In this document: piece by piece, positions 42,954-51,564 of the stretch | Numbering within the stretch: position 1 is the stretch's first letter | How the letters are laid out: every line of letters begins with the position of its first letter | NCBI RefSeq assembly: GCF_003665435.1 | Contig: NZ_CP023407.1 | Location: 3,968,001 to 4,032,000 of the forward strand | Length of the DNA: 64,000 bases | Source: Streptomyces fungicidicus | GTDB lineage: Bacteria > Actinomycetota > Actinomycetes > Streptomycetales > Streptomycetaceae | Direction of reading: 5' to 3' | Made by a program: the position numbers and the translations under genes | Notes under the pieces: model-generated | Databases searched by the model: none | The model's input: the letters and a program-made list of their open reading frames with translations, nothing else | Told to the model about the DNA's origin: nothing

Positions 42954-43952
42954 GTGACCGGGATGCCCGCCATGCTTTCCATCACCGCGATGGTGCCCTG
43001 TTACAACGAGGAGGAATGCATCGAGCGGGCATATCTGGAAATCAGCAGGGAGATATACAGGTACGAGGACTCGGAAATCCTCTTCGTCGACGACGGAAGC
43101 ACCGACGGTACGCTCGACATCATCAAGCGGATCGCCCGCGAGGATCCACGCGTCCGATATCTCTCCTTCGCCCGTAACTTCGGCCTCGAATCCGCCTTCA
43201 CCGCGGGCTTCGCCTACGCGTCGAAGGAATGGACCGTCCAGCTCGACGCCGACCTGCAGTCCCCGCCCGCCGAACTCCACAAGCTGGCGCGGCGGGCCGT
43301 GGAGGGCGGCTACGACGCGGTCTTCGCGGTCCGCGCCGGCCGGCAGGACCCCTGGTACCGCCGTCTCGGGACCATCGGCCACCAGGCCGTCGCCACCCGC
43401 ATCCTGGGCATCGAACTGCCCGTGCGCGCCTCGGTGTTCCGGGTGGTGCGCACCGTGGTGGCCCACAAGGTCGCCGACTGCGAGGTCAGCACGCCGTACT
43501 TCCTCGCCACCCTGCCGCTGATCGGCGCCCGCTACACGACGGTGGAGACCGCGCACGCGGCCCGGGTGGCCGGGCGGGCCAAGTGGTCGCTCGGCAAGCT
43601 GTTCCGGCACGCCGCCGATCTCTTCGTCGGCTTCTCCTACCGGCCGCTCGCCCTCGTCTACCTCGCCGCGGCCGTCGCCGCCGTGGCGGCCGGGGCGCTG
43701 ACGCTGCTGCGGGCCGACGTCCGGCTGCTCGCCACGGCGTCCGTGCTGCTGCACGCCTTCGGCCTGGGCGCGCTCGCGCTGCTCGCCCGCTACCTGGTGC
43801 GCATCATGCGCGGCGGCGAGGGACTCCCCCGCTACCAGATCCGGGAGGCCAACGTGCCCGTGCGGCCGCGGGACGACCTCTACGCGCACCGCCACGCATC
43901 CACCGGCCGGGCCGCGCCCGCGCCACTGCCGCAGACAGGGAACCTGCCATGA
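42954..43952 (+). CDS. GT2 glycosyltransferase, DPM1/GtrB type
   Basis: 332 aa, GTG at 42954 after GGGGAGAAG (ATG at 42963 is an alternative). The GT-A domain shows AMVPCYNEEECIERAYLEIS, EILFVDDGSTDGTLD and WTVQLDADLQSPP (DxD metal site). Two C-terminal membrane helices follow at about 230-250 and 258-285. This is the layout of polyprenyl-phosphate glycosyltransferases, which load a sugar on a lipid carrier at the inner membrane face. Its stop overlaps the ATP-grasp start. A lipid-linked sugar intermediate is therefore expected in the pathway. Confidence 0.9.
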   Translation: MTGMPAMLSITAMVPCYNEEECIERAYLEISREIYRYEDSEILFVDDGSTDGTLDIIKRIAREDPRVRYLSFARNFGLESAFTAGFAYASKEWTVQLDADLQSPPAELHKLARRAVEGGYDAVFAVRAGRQDPWYRRLGTIGHQAVATRILGIELPVRASVFRVVRTVVAHKVADCEVSTPYFLATLPLIGARYTTVETAHAARVAGRAKWSLGKLFRHAADLFVGFSYRPLALVYLAAAVAAVAAGALTLLRADVRLLATASVLLHAFGLGALALLARYLVRIMRGGEGLPRYQIREANVPVRPRDDLYAHRHASTGRAAPAPLPQTGNLP

Positions 43953-45196
43953 CCAAGCCCCACATCCTCGTCCTCGGCGGGGGCGAGGACCAGCTCCCCG
44001 CCTACCACGAGGCCCGCCGCCTCGGTTACGGGGTCATCGGCGTCGACCAGCGGCCGGACGCGCTGGGCGCGGCGGCCGCCGACCTCTTCCTGTGCATGAC
44101 CACCCGGGCCCCCGGGGAGATCGCCGCCCGGATCGGCCACCTCGACGTCGCCGCGGTGATCTCACCGGCCAGCGACGCCGCGCAGGAGTCGGTGGCCGAA
44201 CTCAGCCGGATCCTCGGCACCCCGTACCAGCCGGCCCCGGACGCGGTGCGGGCCTCCGTGGACAAGGGCTACTTCCACGCCGTCCTGGAACGCGTCGGGC
44301 TCCCCGGCTACGGCCATCTGCGGTCCGCGGACCCCGTCGAACTGCGTCTGGCCGCGGCCACGCTGTCGCTGCCCCTCATCGTGAAGCCCAACGACTCCTC
44401 CGGCAGCAAGGGCGTCCAGGTCGTCGCCGACCCGGCGGCACTGCCCGCCGCGCTGGCCGAGGCGCGGGCGTACTCCTTCTCCGGCGAAGTGATCGTCGAG
44501 GAGATGCTGCTGGGCCGGCACCTGTCCGCGGAAGCGTTCCTGCGCGACGGGAAGCTGGCCACCACGGCGGTCACCGAGCGCGCCACCACCGGCGCACCGC
44601 ACATGATCACCACCACCCACACGGTGCCCGCCGAGCTCACGCCCGCCACCGAGATCCGGCTGCGCTCCATGATCATGGACATCTGCGTCGCGCTCGGCCA
44701 CACCGACGGCCCGGTCAACTTCGACTTCGTGGTCGACCGCACCGAGGAGATCCGCTTCATCGAGATGGGCGCCCGGCTCGGCGGCAACGGCATGCCGCTG
44801 CTCGTCCAGCACGCCTACGGCATCAACACCTACGAGGCGGCCCTGCGCCTCGCGCTGGGCCAGGACTTCGACCTGGCTCCCCGCCACGTGAAGAAGACCG
44901 CCCTGCACATCCTGACCACCGACACCGACGGCGTCCTGCGCACCGTCGACGGCGAGGACGCGGTCCGGGCGCTGCCCCAGACCGCCGAGCTGAGGCTCTT
45001 CGCGGGCCCCGGCAGCCAGGTCCGCCGCTACACCCAGGCCGGCCACAAACTCGGCTACCTCCTGCTCGTCGCGGACAGCTACGCCGAGCTCCGGGCGGCA
45101 CAGGCGAAGGCACAGTCCCTGCTGCGCTTCGGCGTGGAACCGGCCGCGCCCGCCCCGGCCCGCCACCCTGAACCCCTTACGGAGAAAGTTCGTTGA
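43949..45196 (+). CDS. ATP-grasp ligase
   Basis: 415 aa; ATGA overlap with the GT2 gene. N-terminal Rossmann-like domain (ILVLGGGEDQLPAYHEARRL), then the ATP-grasp fold: LPLIVKPNDSSGSKGVQVVA (Gly-rich lid), VIVEEMLLGRHLSAEAF and the metal-binding IRFIEMGARLGGNGMPLLVQ (E and N ligands). Such enzymes activate a carboxylate with ATP and join it to an amine, for example in dipeptide and aminoglycoside side-chain synthesis. It is the most direct candidate for ligating the halogenated amino acid. The amine partner is unknown. Confidence 0.9.
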   Translation: MTKPHILVLGGGEDQLPAYHEARRLGYGVIGVDQRPDALGAAAADLFLCMTTRAPGEIAARIGHLDVAAVISPASDAAQESVAELSRILGTPYQPAPDAVRASVDKGYFHAVLERVGLPGYGHLRSADPVELRLAAATLSLPLIVKPNDSSGSKGVQVVADPAALPAALAEARAYSFSGEVIVEEMLLGRHLSAEAFLRDGKLATTAVTERATTGAPHMITTTHTVPAELTPATEIRLRSMIMDICVALGHTDGPVNFDFVVDRTEEIRFIEMGARLGGNGMPLLVQHAYGINTYEAALRLALGQDFDLAPRHVKKTALHILTTDTDGVLRTVDGEDAVRALPQTAELRLFAGPGSQVRRYTQAGHKLGYLLLVADSYAELRAAQAKAQSLLRFGVEPAAPAPARHPEPLTEKVR

Positions 45197-45861
45197 ACAC
45201 CGCACGGCGCAACGCGCCCTTCCTGGTCCTCGCCGCGCTCGCGGCGGTCTTCGCGGGCATCGTCTGGTTCGCCATGCCTCATGACCGTGAGGTCAAGAGC
45301 CTGGGCATCCTGCTGTTCAAGCTGGTGCCCTTCGTGCTCGCCACCGAGGCGATCGCCCAGCTCGACCCGGTCTGGGCCCAGCGGATCCGCCTCCACCTCG
45401 TGGTCCCGGTCTGCTTCCTCGTGTACTTCTGCTACTTCGTGCCGAAGATCTTCTTCGTCGCCGAGAACCACCCCGAGCTGTACTACTACATCCTCACGCT
45501 GACCCCGTTCGTCATCCTCAGCCTCGTCCTCGCCTTCCGCATCGGCGGCGGCGCCGCCCACCTGGTGCGCCGGCTCTCCTACGCGATGATCCTGCTGATG
45601 CTGTCCGGTCTCGAGGACCTGGCCTTCCTCACCGTGAACGAACACACCGACCCGGCGTGGCAGACCATCCCCGAGGTGTGGACCTGGGCCTCGCACATCA
45701 CGGTCTTCCTCGGCCACCCGGCGAGCAAGTACGAGGCGTACGCCTTCATCACCGTGCACGTGCTGCTGGCGCTCTTCCTCCTGTTCGCGCCCACCCGCTG
45801 GTTCGCCCCCCTCGCCCGGGCGGTCCGGCGCACCCCCGTCCAGGCCCCCAACGCCGGCTGA
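45193..45861 (+). CDS. Polytopic membrane protein, 222 aa
   Basis: TTG start at 45193 overlaps the ATP-grasp stop (TTGA) and is preceded by GGAGAAAG. Six membrane helices are visible: FLVLAALAAVFAGIVWFAMP, SLGILLFKLVPFVLATEAIA, HLVVPVCFLVYFCYFVPKIF, and three more to residue 205. No catalytic motif or transporter signature is recognised. Translation coupling ties it to the pathway; export or lipid modification of the product is possible. The C-terminal tail is short and basic. Confidence 0.8.
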   Translation: MNTARRNAPFLVLAALAAVFAGIVWFAMPHDREVKSLGILLFKLVPFVLATEAIAQLDPVWAQRIRLHLVVPVCFLVYFCYFVPKIFFVAENHPELYYYILTLTPFVILSLVLAFRIGGGAAHLVRRLSYAMILLMLSGLEDLAFLTVNEHTDPAWQTIPEVWTWASHITVFLGHPASKYEAYAFITVHVLLALFLLFAPTRWFAPLARAVRRTPVQAPNAG

Positions 45862-45881
45862 CCAGCGAAGGACCGTACGAG

Positions 45882-47189
45882 ATGTTCCTCCGAGAGGCGC
45901 TGTACGTCCCCGTCGCCTGCGCCCGTCAGTACGGCACCCGCGACGCCCTGCGCCGGCGCCAGCTCACCCAGCTCAACAGGATGCTGGCGCACGCCAGGGC
46001 CGAGGTGCCGTACTACCGCGACGACCCCGCCTACCGGACCGGCCCGCTGCGCTCCCTCGCCGAGGTCGCGCGGCTGCCGGTCCTGAGCAAGGAGGTGCTG
46101 CGCGGCCGCCCCCTGGAGGAACTCCTCGCCGAGGGAGCCGACCCCGCCCGGCTGCCCACCTTCCGCACCAGCGGCTCCACCGGCCGCCGGGTGACGGTCG
46201 TGCACGACACCCACAGCCACGACTACCACATGGCCGCCTGCGTCCGCCGGTTCCTGGCGACCGGGCGCTACCTGCCCACCCACCGGCTCTCCCACATCAG
46301 GCCCTTCGCACCGCCCTCGCGGCGCTTCGAGAGGATCGGCCTCTTCCGCCGCCATGTGCTGCTCACCGACCGGCCGATGGACGACATCAAGGCCGAACTC
46401 CTCACCGCACGGCCCCAGGTGCTCATCGGCTACCCGGTCCACCTGCGCGCCCTGCTGCGGGCGCTGACCCCGGCCGAACTGGCGGTGCTGCGCCGCACCC
46501 TGCGCCTGGTCATGACCGAGTCCGAGCTCCTCGTCGACGCCCACCGGGCGCTGTTCGAGGAGGAGTTCGGCGCCCCGGTGCACGACGAGTACTCGGCCTT
46601 CGAGGTGCTCAACATCGCGTACGAGTGCCGGCACGGGCGGGCCCACCTCGCCGAGGACCGGCTCCTCGTGGAGATCCTCGACGCGGACGGCCGGCCGCTG
46701 CCGGACGGCGCCGAGGGCCGGGTGGTGGCGACCGCGTTCATGGAGCGCGCGATGCCCCTCGTCCGGTACGACCTGGGGGACGTCGGCAGGATCGAGACGC
46801 CGCCGTGCCCGTGCGGACGGCGCTTCCGCACCCTGCGGCTCACGGCGGGACGCGTCAACGACTCGGTGCTGCTGCCGACCGGACGCCAGCTCTACCCGGA
46901 CACCTTCCTGCATCTGGCGGCCACCTTCCCGGGCATCGCCGAGTGCGGGGTGCACCAGGACCGCACCGGAGCGGTGCGCCTCGACGTGGTCCCGTCCGGG
47001 CCCCTCGACCGGGACGCGTGGGCCGGGGTGGCCGAGGCGGTGCGGGAGCGGCTGCACACCGTGGCCGGCTGCGCCTTCCCGCTGGAGGTCGTCCGGGCGG
47101 AACGGGTGGAGATCACCGCGGGCGGCAAGGGCCGTTTCGTCACCTCCGAGCTGGCGGCGCCGGGGGCCGAGCCGACGGGACCGGCGTGA
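45882..47189 (+). CDS. PaaK/CapK-like adenylate-forming ligase (1)
   Basis: 435 aa from ATG 45882. ANL-superfamily features: FRTSGSTGRRVTVVHDTHSH (phosphate-binding loop), HDEYSAFEVLNIAYECRHGR, and PLVRYDLGDVGRIE then CPCGRRFRTL (Cys-rich segment typical of phenylacetate-CoA ligase and CapK). Such enzymes activate aryl or acyl carboxylates as adenylates and pass them to CoA or an amine. CapK-type members occur in capsule and coenzyme F390 pathways. Two related genes lie in the facing operon (51565 and 52875). The acid activated here is unknown. Confidence 0.9.
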   Translation: MFLREALYVPVACARQYGTRDALRRRQLTQLNRMLAHARAEVPYYRDDPAYRTGPLRSLAEVARLPVLSKEVLRGRPLEELLAEGADPARLPTFRTSGSTGRRVTVVHDTHSHDYHMAACVRRFLATGRYLPTHRLSHIRPFAPPSRRFERIGLFRRHVLLTDRPMDDIKAELLTARPQVLIGYPVHLRALLRALTPAELAVLRRTLRLVMTESELLVDAHRALFEEEFGAPVHDEYSAFEVLNIAYECRHGRAHLAEDRLLVEILDADGRPLPDGAEGRVVATAFMERAMPLVRYDLGDVGRIETPPCPCGRRFRTLRLTAGRVNDSVLLPTGRQLYPDTFLHLAATFPGIAECGVHQDRTGAVRLDVVPSGPLDRDAWAGVAEAVRERLHTVAGCAFPLEVVRAERVEITAGGKGRFVTSELAAPGAEPTGPA

Positions 47190-48979
47190 GCACGGCGCCC
47201 GGCGCGGCCGCCGGCCCGGAGACGTCCCGGCGGCCCGACGCCCGACGCCTCGCCTCGCTCCTCGCCGGGCGCACCGCCTTCAGACTCACCCTGCTCGGGG
47301 CCAACACCGCGCTCCTGGCCAGCTGGGGGCAGGGGCCGTACGAGCGGTACGCCGCGGCCATGGGCACGGCCCAGGTGCTCACCACCCTCACCTCGCTCGG
47401 CATCGAGAAGTCCGCGCTCAAGCTGGTGCCCCGGGCCCGCCGCACCGGGCCCCAGCTGATCACCGTGTTCCTGTGGTGCGCGGGCGTGCTCACCGCCGCC
47501 GTCGTGCTCTGGCTGGCCGGCACGGCGCTGCTGAACCCCCCGCGGGGCGGTGCGCTGGCGGTGCTGGCCGGCCTGTACATGGCGCTGCTCGGTCTGAACA
47601 CCGTCCTGGTCGGACTGTGCAGGGCGCTGGGCCGGGACCGTGCCGACGTCGCCAACTTCACCGCCCTGTCGTTCCTCGTGGTGACCGGGACCGGCGGGGC
47701 CACCCTGCTCGGCTGGGGCCCAGAGGCGTTCACCGGCTGGATCCTCGTCGGCACCGCCCTGCTCAACCTGGTCCACGTCCCGGCCCTGCGGCGCTCCGCC
47801 GCCCGCCCGGTACGCCGGGGCACGGCCGGGCCGGCCGTCTCCACCTCGGCGCTGATGGCCTGCGGCGACGTGGCGGCCGCCGGTGCGGTCAGCCTCCTCT
47901 TCGCGCTGCTCGCCGCCTCCCGGCACCACGAACAGACCGGCCACCTCTATCTGATGGTCCTCGCCTCGTCGGTGCTGCTCAACGGCTTCGGCTACGTGCT
48001 GCGGCTGTTCCAGCCGCATGTGTCGCTGACCCTGCGGTCGCTGGACGCCGCCGCGCTCGACCGCCGGGTGGTGCGCCGGCTCCTCCCGCTGGCGGTGGCG
48101 GGCGCCGCGTGGACCGCCGCCGCCCTGCTGCTCGCCCGGCTCGTCCGGGACTCCGGCCTGCTGCCGCCACCCGTCGTGGTGCTGCTCCTGTACGTCCTGT
48201 GCACACCCCTGTTCTTCGCGGTCGGCAGCCTCCACTACCTGCTCGAGAACGCCAGCGCCCGCACCCTGCGGGCCACCGCCGCCGCGGCCGTCGCGGGCCT
48301 GGTCTGCGCGGTGCTGGCCGGCGCGTTCCTGGTGCCCGCGCTCGGCGCCCTCGGCGCGGTCGCCGCGCTCTCCGCGGGCGAGGCAGCCCACGCCCTGGCC
48401 GCCCGCCTACTACTCACCTGTCCGCGCACCCACCGCCCGCCCACACCCCGCACTCCCGCCGCGCCGCCCGCCCCCGCTGCCCTCGCTGCGTCTGAGGCCC
48501 CTGCCGCGCCTGCCGCGACGGCTGCTTTCGCCGCCTCCGCCGCGCTTCGCGCACCGGCTGCGCCTGACGCGCCGCCCGCGCCCGCTGCCCTTGCTGCGTC
48601 CGAGGCCCCTGCCGCGCCTGCCGCGCCGCCCGCCTCCGCCGCGCCGCCCGCCTCCGCCGCGCCGCCCGCATCCGCCGCGCCGCCCGCATCCGCCGCGCCG
48701 CCCGCCTCCGCCGCGCCGCCCGCCTCCGCCGCGCCGCCCGCATCCGCCGCGCCGCCCGCCTCCGCCGCGCCGCCCGCCTCCGCCGCGCCGGCCGTCCCCG
48801 CCGAGCTTCGCGCACCCGCTGCGCCTGCCGCGCCGCCCGTACCCACCGCGCCTGCCGTGCCGGAGGCGCCTGCCGCGGCGGTCGCGCTGCCCGCACCCGC
48901 CACCCCCGCCGCGACGGCCGCCCCCGCGGCCCCCGCCGCGCCCGCCCCGACCCCTGACGACCTGGGAGTCTCCCGATGA
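47186..48979 (+). CDS. Flippase-like polysaccharide/lipid exporter with Ala-Pro tail
   Basis: 597 aa; GTGA overlap with the previous gene. Residues about 20-415 contain 10-12 membrane helices in the pattern of Wzx/MATE-like flippases (LLGANTALLASWGQGPYERY, GIEKSALKLVPRARR, LYLMVLASSVLLNGFGYVLR). Residues about 420-595 are an unusual low-complexity tail of Ala, Pro and Ser with PPASAA repeated nine times. It would flip a lipid-linked product outward, in keeping with the GT2 neighbour. The tail has no known counterpart in the family and may span the cell wall. Confidence 0.85.
   Translation: MSTAPGAAAGPETSRRPDARRLASLLAGRTAFRLTLLGANTALLASWGQGPYERYAAAMGTAQVLTTLTSLGIEKSALKLVPRARRTGPQLITVFLWCAGVLTAAVVLWLAGTALLNPPRGGALAVLAGLYMALLGLNTVLVGLCRALGRDRADVANFTALSFLVVTGTGGATLLGWGPEAFTGWILVGTALLNLVHVPALRRSAARPVRRGTAGPAVSTSALMACGDVAAAGAVSLLFALLAASRHHEQTGHLYLMVLASSVLLNGFGYVLRLFQPHVSLTLRSLDAAALDRRVVRRLLPLAVAGAAWTAAALLLARLVRDSGLLPPPVVVLLLYVLCTPLFFAVGSLHYLLENASARTLRATAAAAVAGLVCAVLAGAFLVPALGALGAVAALSAGEAAHALAARLLLTCPRTHRPPTPRTPAAPPAPAALAASEAPAAPAATAAFAASAALRAPAAPDAPPAPAALAASEAPAAPAAPPASAAPPASAAPPASAAPPASAAPPASAAPPASAAPPASAAPPASAAPPASAAPAVPAELRAPAAPAAPPVPTAPAVPEAPAAAVALPAPATPAATAAPAAPAAPAPTPDDLGVSR
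48620..48781 (+). repeat. Nine 18-base tandem repeats in the flippase gene
   Basis: Nine in-frame copies of an 18-base unit GCCGCGCCGCCCGC(C/A)TCC encode repeated Ala-Ala-Pro-Pro-Ala-Ser. Six units carry CCTCC and three CATCC. A diverged longer repeat (PAPAALAASEAPAAPAA twice, about 108 bases apart) lies just upstream. Confidence 0.95.
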
Positions 48980-50463
48980 ACGACGACCTGACCCGCCGTG
49001 ACGGCGCGCCGGCCTGGCGTGGTGTCGTCTACCCGTTGCTGCTCTCGGCCGCCGCCCTGGGCGTCCTCGTCGCCGTGCTCGGGCTCGGTATCGGGGCCCC
49101 CGATCCCGCGGTCGCGGAGACGGCACGGGACGGAGCCCCGCCGGGCGCCGTCGCGCACGCCGGCGAGACCACCCTCAGGCTGGTGGCCGCCATCGCCGTG
49201 GTCGCCGCGGTCGCGGCCGGCGGCGGTCTCCTCGCCCGCCGTCTCGGCCAGCCGCCGGTCATCGGCGAGATCGCCACCGGTCTGCTGCTCGGCCCGTCCT
49301 TCCTGACCGGGCTGTGGCCCGGTGCGAGCGAGCTGTTCTACCCCGCGTCGGCGGAGCCCGTGCTCGGCCTGCTCGCCCAGGCCGGCCTGGTCCTGTTCAT
49401 GTTCGCGGTCGGCTCCGAGTTCGACGCCTCCCAACTGCGGCGCAGCGGCCGGGTGGTGGGAGCGGTCAGCCAGGGCAGCATGATCGTCCCGTTCGTCCTC
49501 GGAGTGGTCTCCGCGGGCCTGGTCTACCGGGAGTTCGCCGCCGACGGGATCGACTTCGTGCCCTTCGCGATCTTCCTGGGTACGGCGATGAGCATCACCG
49601 CGTTCCCGGTGCTCGCCCGGATCGTGCAGGAGTCGGGCCTGGCCCGGCACCCGCTCGGCACCATGGCCATGACGTGCGCGGCCGCCTGCGACGTGATCGC
49701 CTGGTGCGCCCTGGCCACGGCCATGGCGGTGGCCGGCGCGGGCAGCCTCTGGGGCGCCGGCGGCACCGTGCTCCTCGCCGCGGGGTTCGCGGTGGCCGTC
49801 CTGGTCCTCGGCCGCCCGCTGGTGCGCGCCGCCGACCGCTGGGCGGACCGGGTGCGGGTGCCGTCCGCGGCCCGCCTCGTCGCCCTGCTGCTGCTCGCCT
49901 TCTCGCTCGCCCGGGCCACCGATCTGATGGGCGTCCACTCGATCTTCGGGGCGTTCCTCGCCGGACTGCTCGTGCCGCACCGTTCCGGCAGCCCGCTGAC
50001 CGCCGTGCAGCTGCGTCTGGACTCGCTCAACCGGCGGCTGCTGCTGCCGCTGTTCTTCGTCTCCGTCGGCATGACGGTCGACCTCAGCCGGGTGACCGCG
50101 AACGGCGCGCTGCTCGTCGCCGGGGCCGTCGCCGTCGTCACCGCCGTGGCCGGAAAGCTCGTCGGGACCGGCCTGACCGCCCGCTCCTGCGGCCTGTCCT
50201 GGCGGATGTCGCTCGGCCTCGGCGTGCTGCTCAACGCGCGGGGCGTCACCGAGGTCGTCGTGCTCCGCGCGGGGCTCGACGCCGGCCTCATCAACCAGAA
50301 CGCCTTCACCGTCCTGGTCGTGATGGCCCTGCTGACCACGGTGATGACCGGCCCCGCGCTCGGTCTCCTCAAGCTGTCCCGGCGGCCCACGGCCGCCCCC
50401 GTCGCCCCCCTCCGCCTCGCCGGCTCCCCGCAGGGGGAGCAGCTGGAAAGGAACTCCGCATGA
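48976..50463 (+). CDS. Cation/proton antiporter, CPA2 (KefB/NapA) type
   Basis: 495 aa; ATGA overlap with the flippase. Twelve to thirteen membrane helices, with LGQPPVIGEIATGLLLGPSF (family start), LVLFMFAVGSEFD, GTAMSITAFPVLARIVQESG and GVHSIFGAFLAGLLVP. The AACDVIAWC segment holds the transport Asp of electroneutral or CPA2 antiporters. No RCK domain follows. In antibiotic clusters, such antiporters export or protect against ionophores or help drive product transport. The ion and role here are unknown. Confidence 0.92.
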   Translation: MNDDLTRRDGAPAWRGVVYPLLLSAAALGVLVAVLGLGIGAPDPAVAETARDGAPPGAVAHAGETTLRLVAAIAVVAAVAAGGGLLARRLGQPPVIGEIATGLLLGPSFLTGLWPGASELFYPASAEPVLGLLAQAGLVLFMFAVGSEFDASQLRRSGRVVGAVSQGSMIVPFVLGVVSAGLVYREFAADGIDFVPFAIFLGTAMSITAFPVLARIVQESGLARHPLGTMAMTCAAACDVIAWCALATAMAVAGAGSLWGAGGTVLLAAGFAVAVLVLGRPLVRAADRWADRVRVPSAARLVALLLLAFSLARATDLMGVHSIFGAFLAGLLVPHRSGSPLTAVQLRLDSLNRRLLLPLFFVSVGMTVDLSRVTANGALLVAGAVAVVTAVAGKLVGTGLTARSCGLSWRMSLGLGVLLNARGVTEVVVLRAGLDAGLINQNAFTVLVVMALLTTVMTGPALGLLKLSRRPTAAPVAPLRLAGSPQGEQLERNSA

Positions 50464-51503
50464 CCCCCGTGACCCCTGCCGCCCCCGTCTCGCTGGTGAC
50501 CGGAGGGGCCGGTTTCATCGGCTCCCACGTGGCCCGCGAACTCCTGGACCGCGGCCACCGCGTGATCGTCCTCGACGACCTCAGCGGCGGCACCGCCGCC
50601 AACGTCCCGGCCGGCGCCGAGTTCCGGCACGGCAGCGTCTGCGACCCCGACGTCGTCGACGCCGTCTTCGCCGCCCACCGCGTCGACTACGTCTTCCACC
50701 TCGCCGCGTACGCCGCCGAGGGCCTGAGCCACTTCATCAAGCGCTTCAACTACATGAACAACGTGGTCGGCAGCGTCAACCTGATCAACGCCGCCGTCAA
50801 CGCGGGCACCGTGAAGTGCTTCGTGTTCACGTCGTCCATCGCGGTCTACGGCGCCAACCAGCTGCCGATGAGCGAGGACCTGGTGCCGGCGCCGGAGGAC
50901 CCGTACGGCATCGCGAAGTTCTCCGTGGAGCAGGAACTGCGGGTCACCCACGAGATGTTCGGGCTTCCGTACGTCATCTTCCGGCCGCACAACGTCTACG
51001 GCGAGTACCAGAACATCGGCGACCGCTACCGCAACGTCATCGGCATCTTCATGAACCAGGCGCTGCGCGGCGAGGAGTTCACGGTCTTCGGCGACGGCGA
51101 GCAGACCCGGGCCTTCAGCTACATCAAGGACGTGGCCCCGGCCATCGCCCGCTCGGTGGAGCTGCCGGCGGCGTACAACGAGGTCTTCAACGTCGGCGGC
51201 GACCAGGTCTACAGCGTCAACCGCATCGCCGCCGCGGTCTGCGAGGCCATGGGCGTGGAGCTGCGCGTCAACCACCTGCCGGAGCGCAACGAGGTGCGCG
51301 ACGCGTACGCCACGCACGAGAAGGCCCGCAAGGTGTTCGGCGCGCCCGGCCTGGCCGTCGGTCTGGAGGAGGGCATCGGGCGCATGGCCGCCTGGGTCAA
51401 GGAGGTGGGTCCGCAGGAGCCCTCGGTGTTCTCGGGCATCGAGGTGGTCCGCAACCTGCCCCCGTCCTGGGCGGCGGCCCTGGAGGAGCGGCGCACCATA
51501 TGA
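50460..51503 (+). CDS. NAD-dependent sugar epimerase, GalE type
   Basis: 347 aa; ATGA overlap with the antiporter. Extended SDR: VSLVTGGAGFIGSHVARELL, catalytic S-x-Y in SSIAVYG..., DPYGIAKFSVEQEL (Y-x3-K), RPHNVYGEYQN and GDGEQTRAFSYIKDVA. Family: UDP-glucose/GlcNAc 4-epimerase. The final 40 residues (VGPQEPSVFSGIEVVRNLPP) are typical of pathway-specific members. It could prepare the nucleotide sugar used by the GT2 enzyme. It is the last gene of the operon and precedes a strong bidirectional terminator. Confidence 0.9.
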   Translation: MTPVTPAAPVSLVTGGAGFIGSHVARELLDRGHRVIVLDDLSGGTAANVPAGAEFRHGSVCDPDVVDAVFAAHRVDYVFHLAAYAAEGLSHFIKRFNYMNNVVGSVNLINAAVNAGTVKCFVFTSSIAVYGANQLPMSEDLVPAPEDPYGIAKFSVEQELRVTHEMFGLPYVIFRPHNVYGEYQNIGDRYRNVIGIFMNQALRGEEFTVFGDGEQTRAFSYIKDVAPAIARSVELPAAYNEVFNVGGDQVYSVNRIAAAVCEAMGVELRVNHLPERNEVRDAYATHEKARKVFGAPGLAVGLEEGIGRMAAWVKEVGPQEPSVFSGIEVVRNLPPSWAAALEERRTI

Positions 51504-51510
51504 GCGCGGC

Positions 51511-51550
51511 GGTGCGGCCGTGACCGGGAACCCCGCGTCACGGCCGCACC
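51511..51550. terminator. Bidirectional terminator between the two operons
   Basis: GGTGCGGCCGTGAC and its exact complement GTCACGGCCGCACC form a 14-base stem with a 12-base loop between the convergent operons. Confidence 0.85.
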
Positions 51551-51564
51551 ACCCCGGGGCCGCG

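Noticed and set aside
48420..48960. CRISPR-like array in the repeated stretch
   Set aside because: The repeats are contiguous, in frame with the flippase gene and have no spacers. No CRISPR array is seen anywhere in the window.
48235..49980. Long minus-strand frame opposite the flippase and antiporter genes
   Set aside because: Its Gly/Ala/Arg/Glu-rich composition is typical antisense reading of high-GC genes, without motifs.
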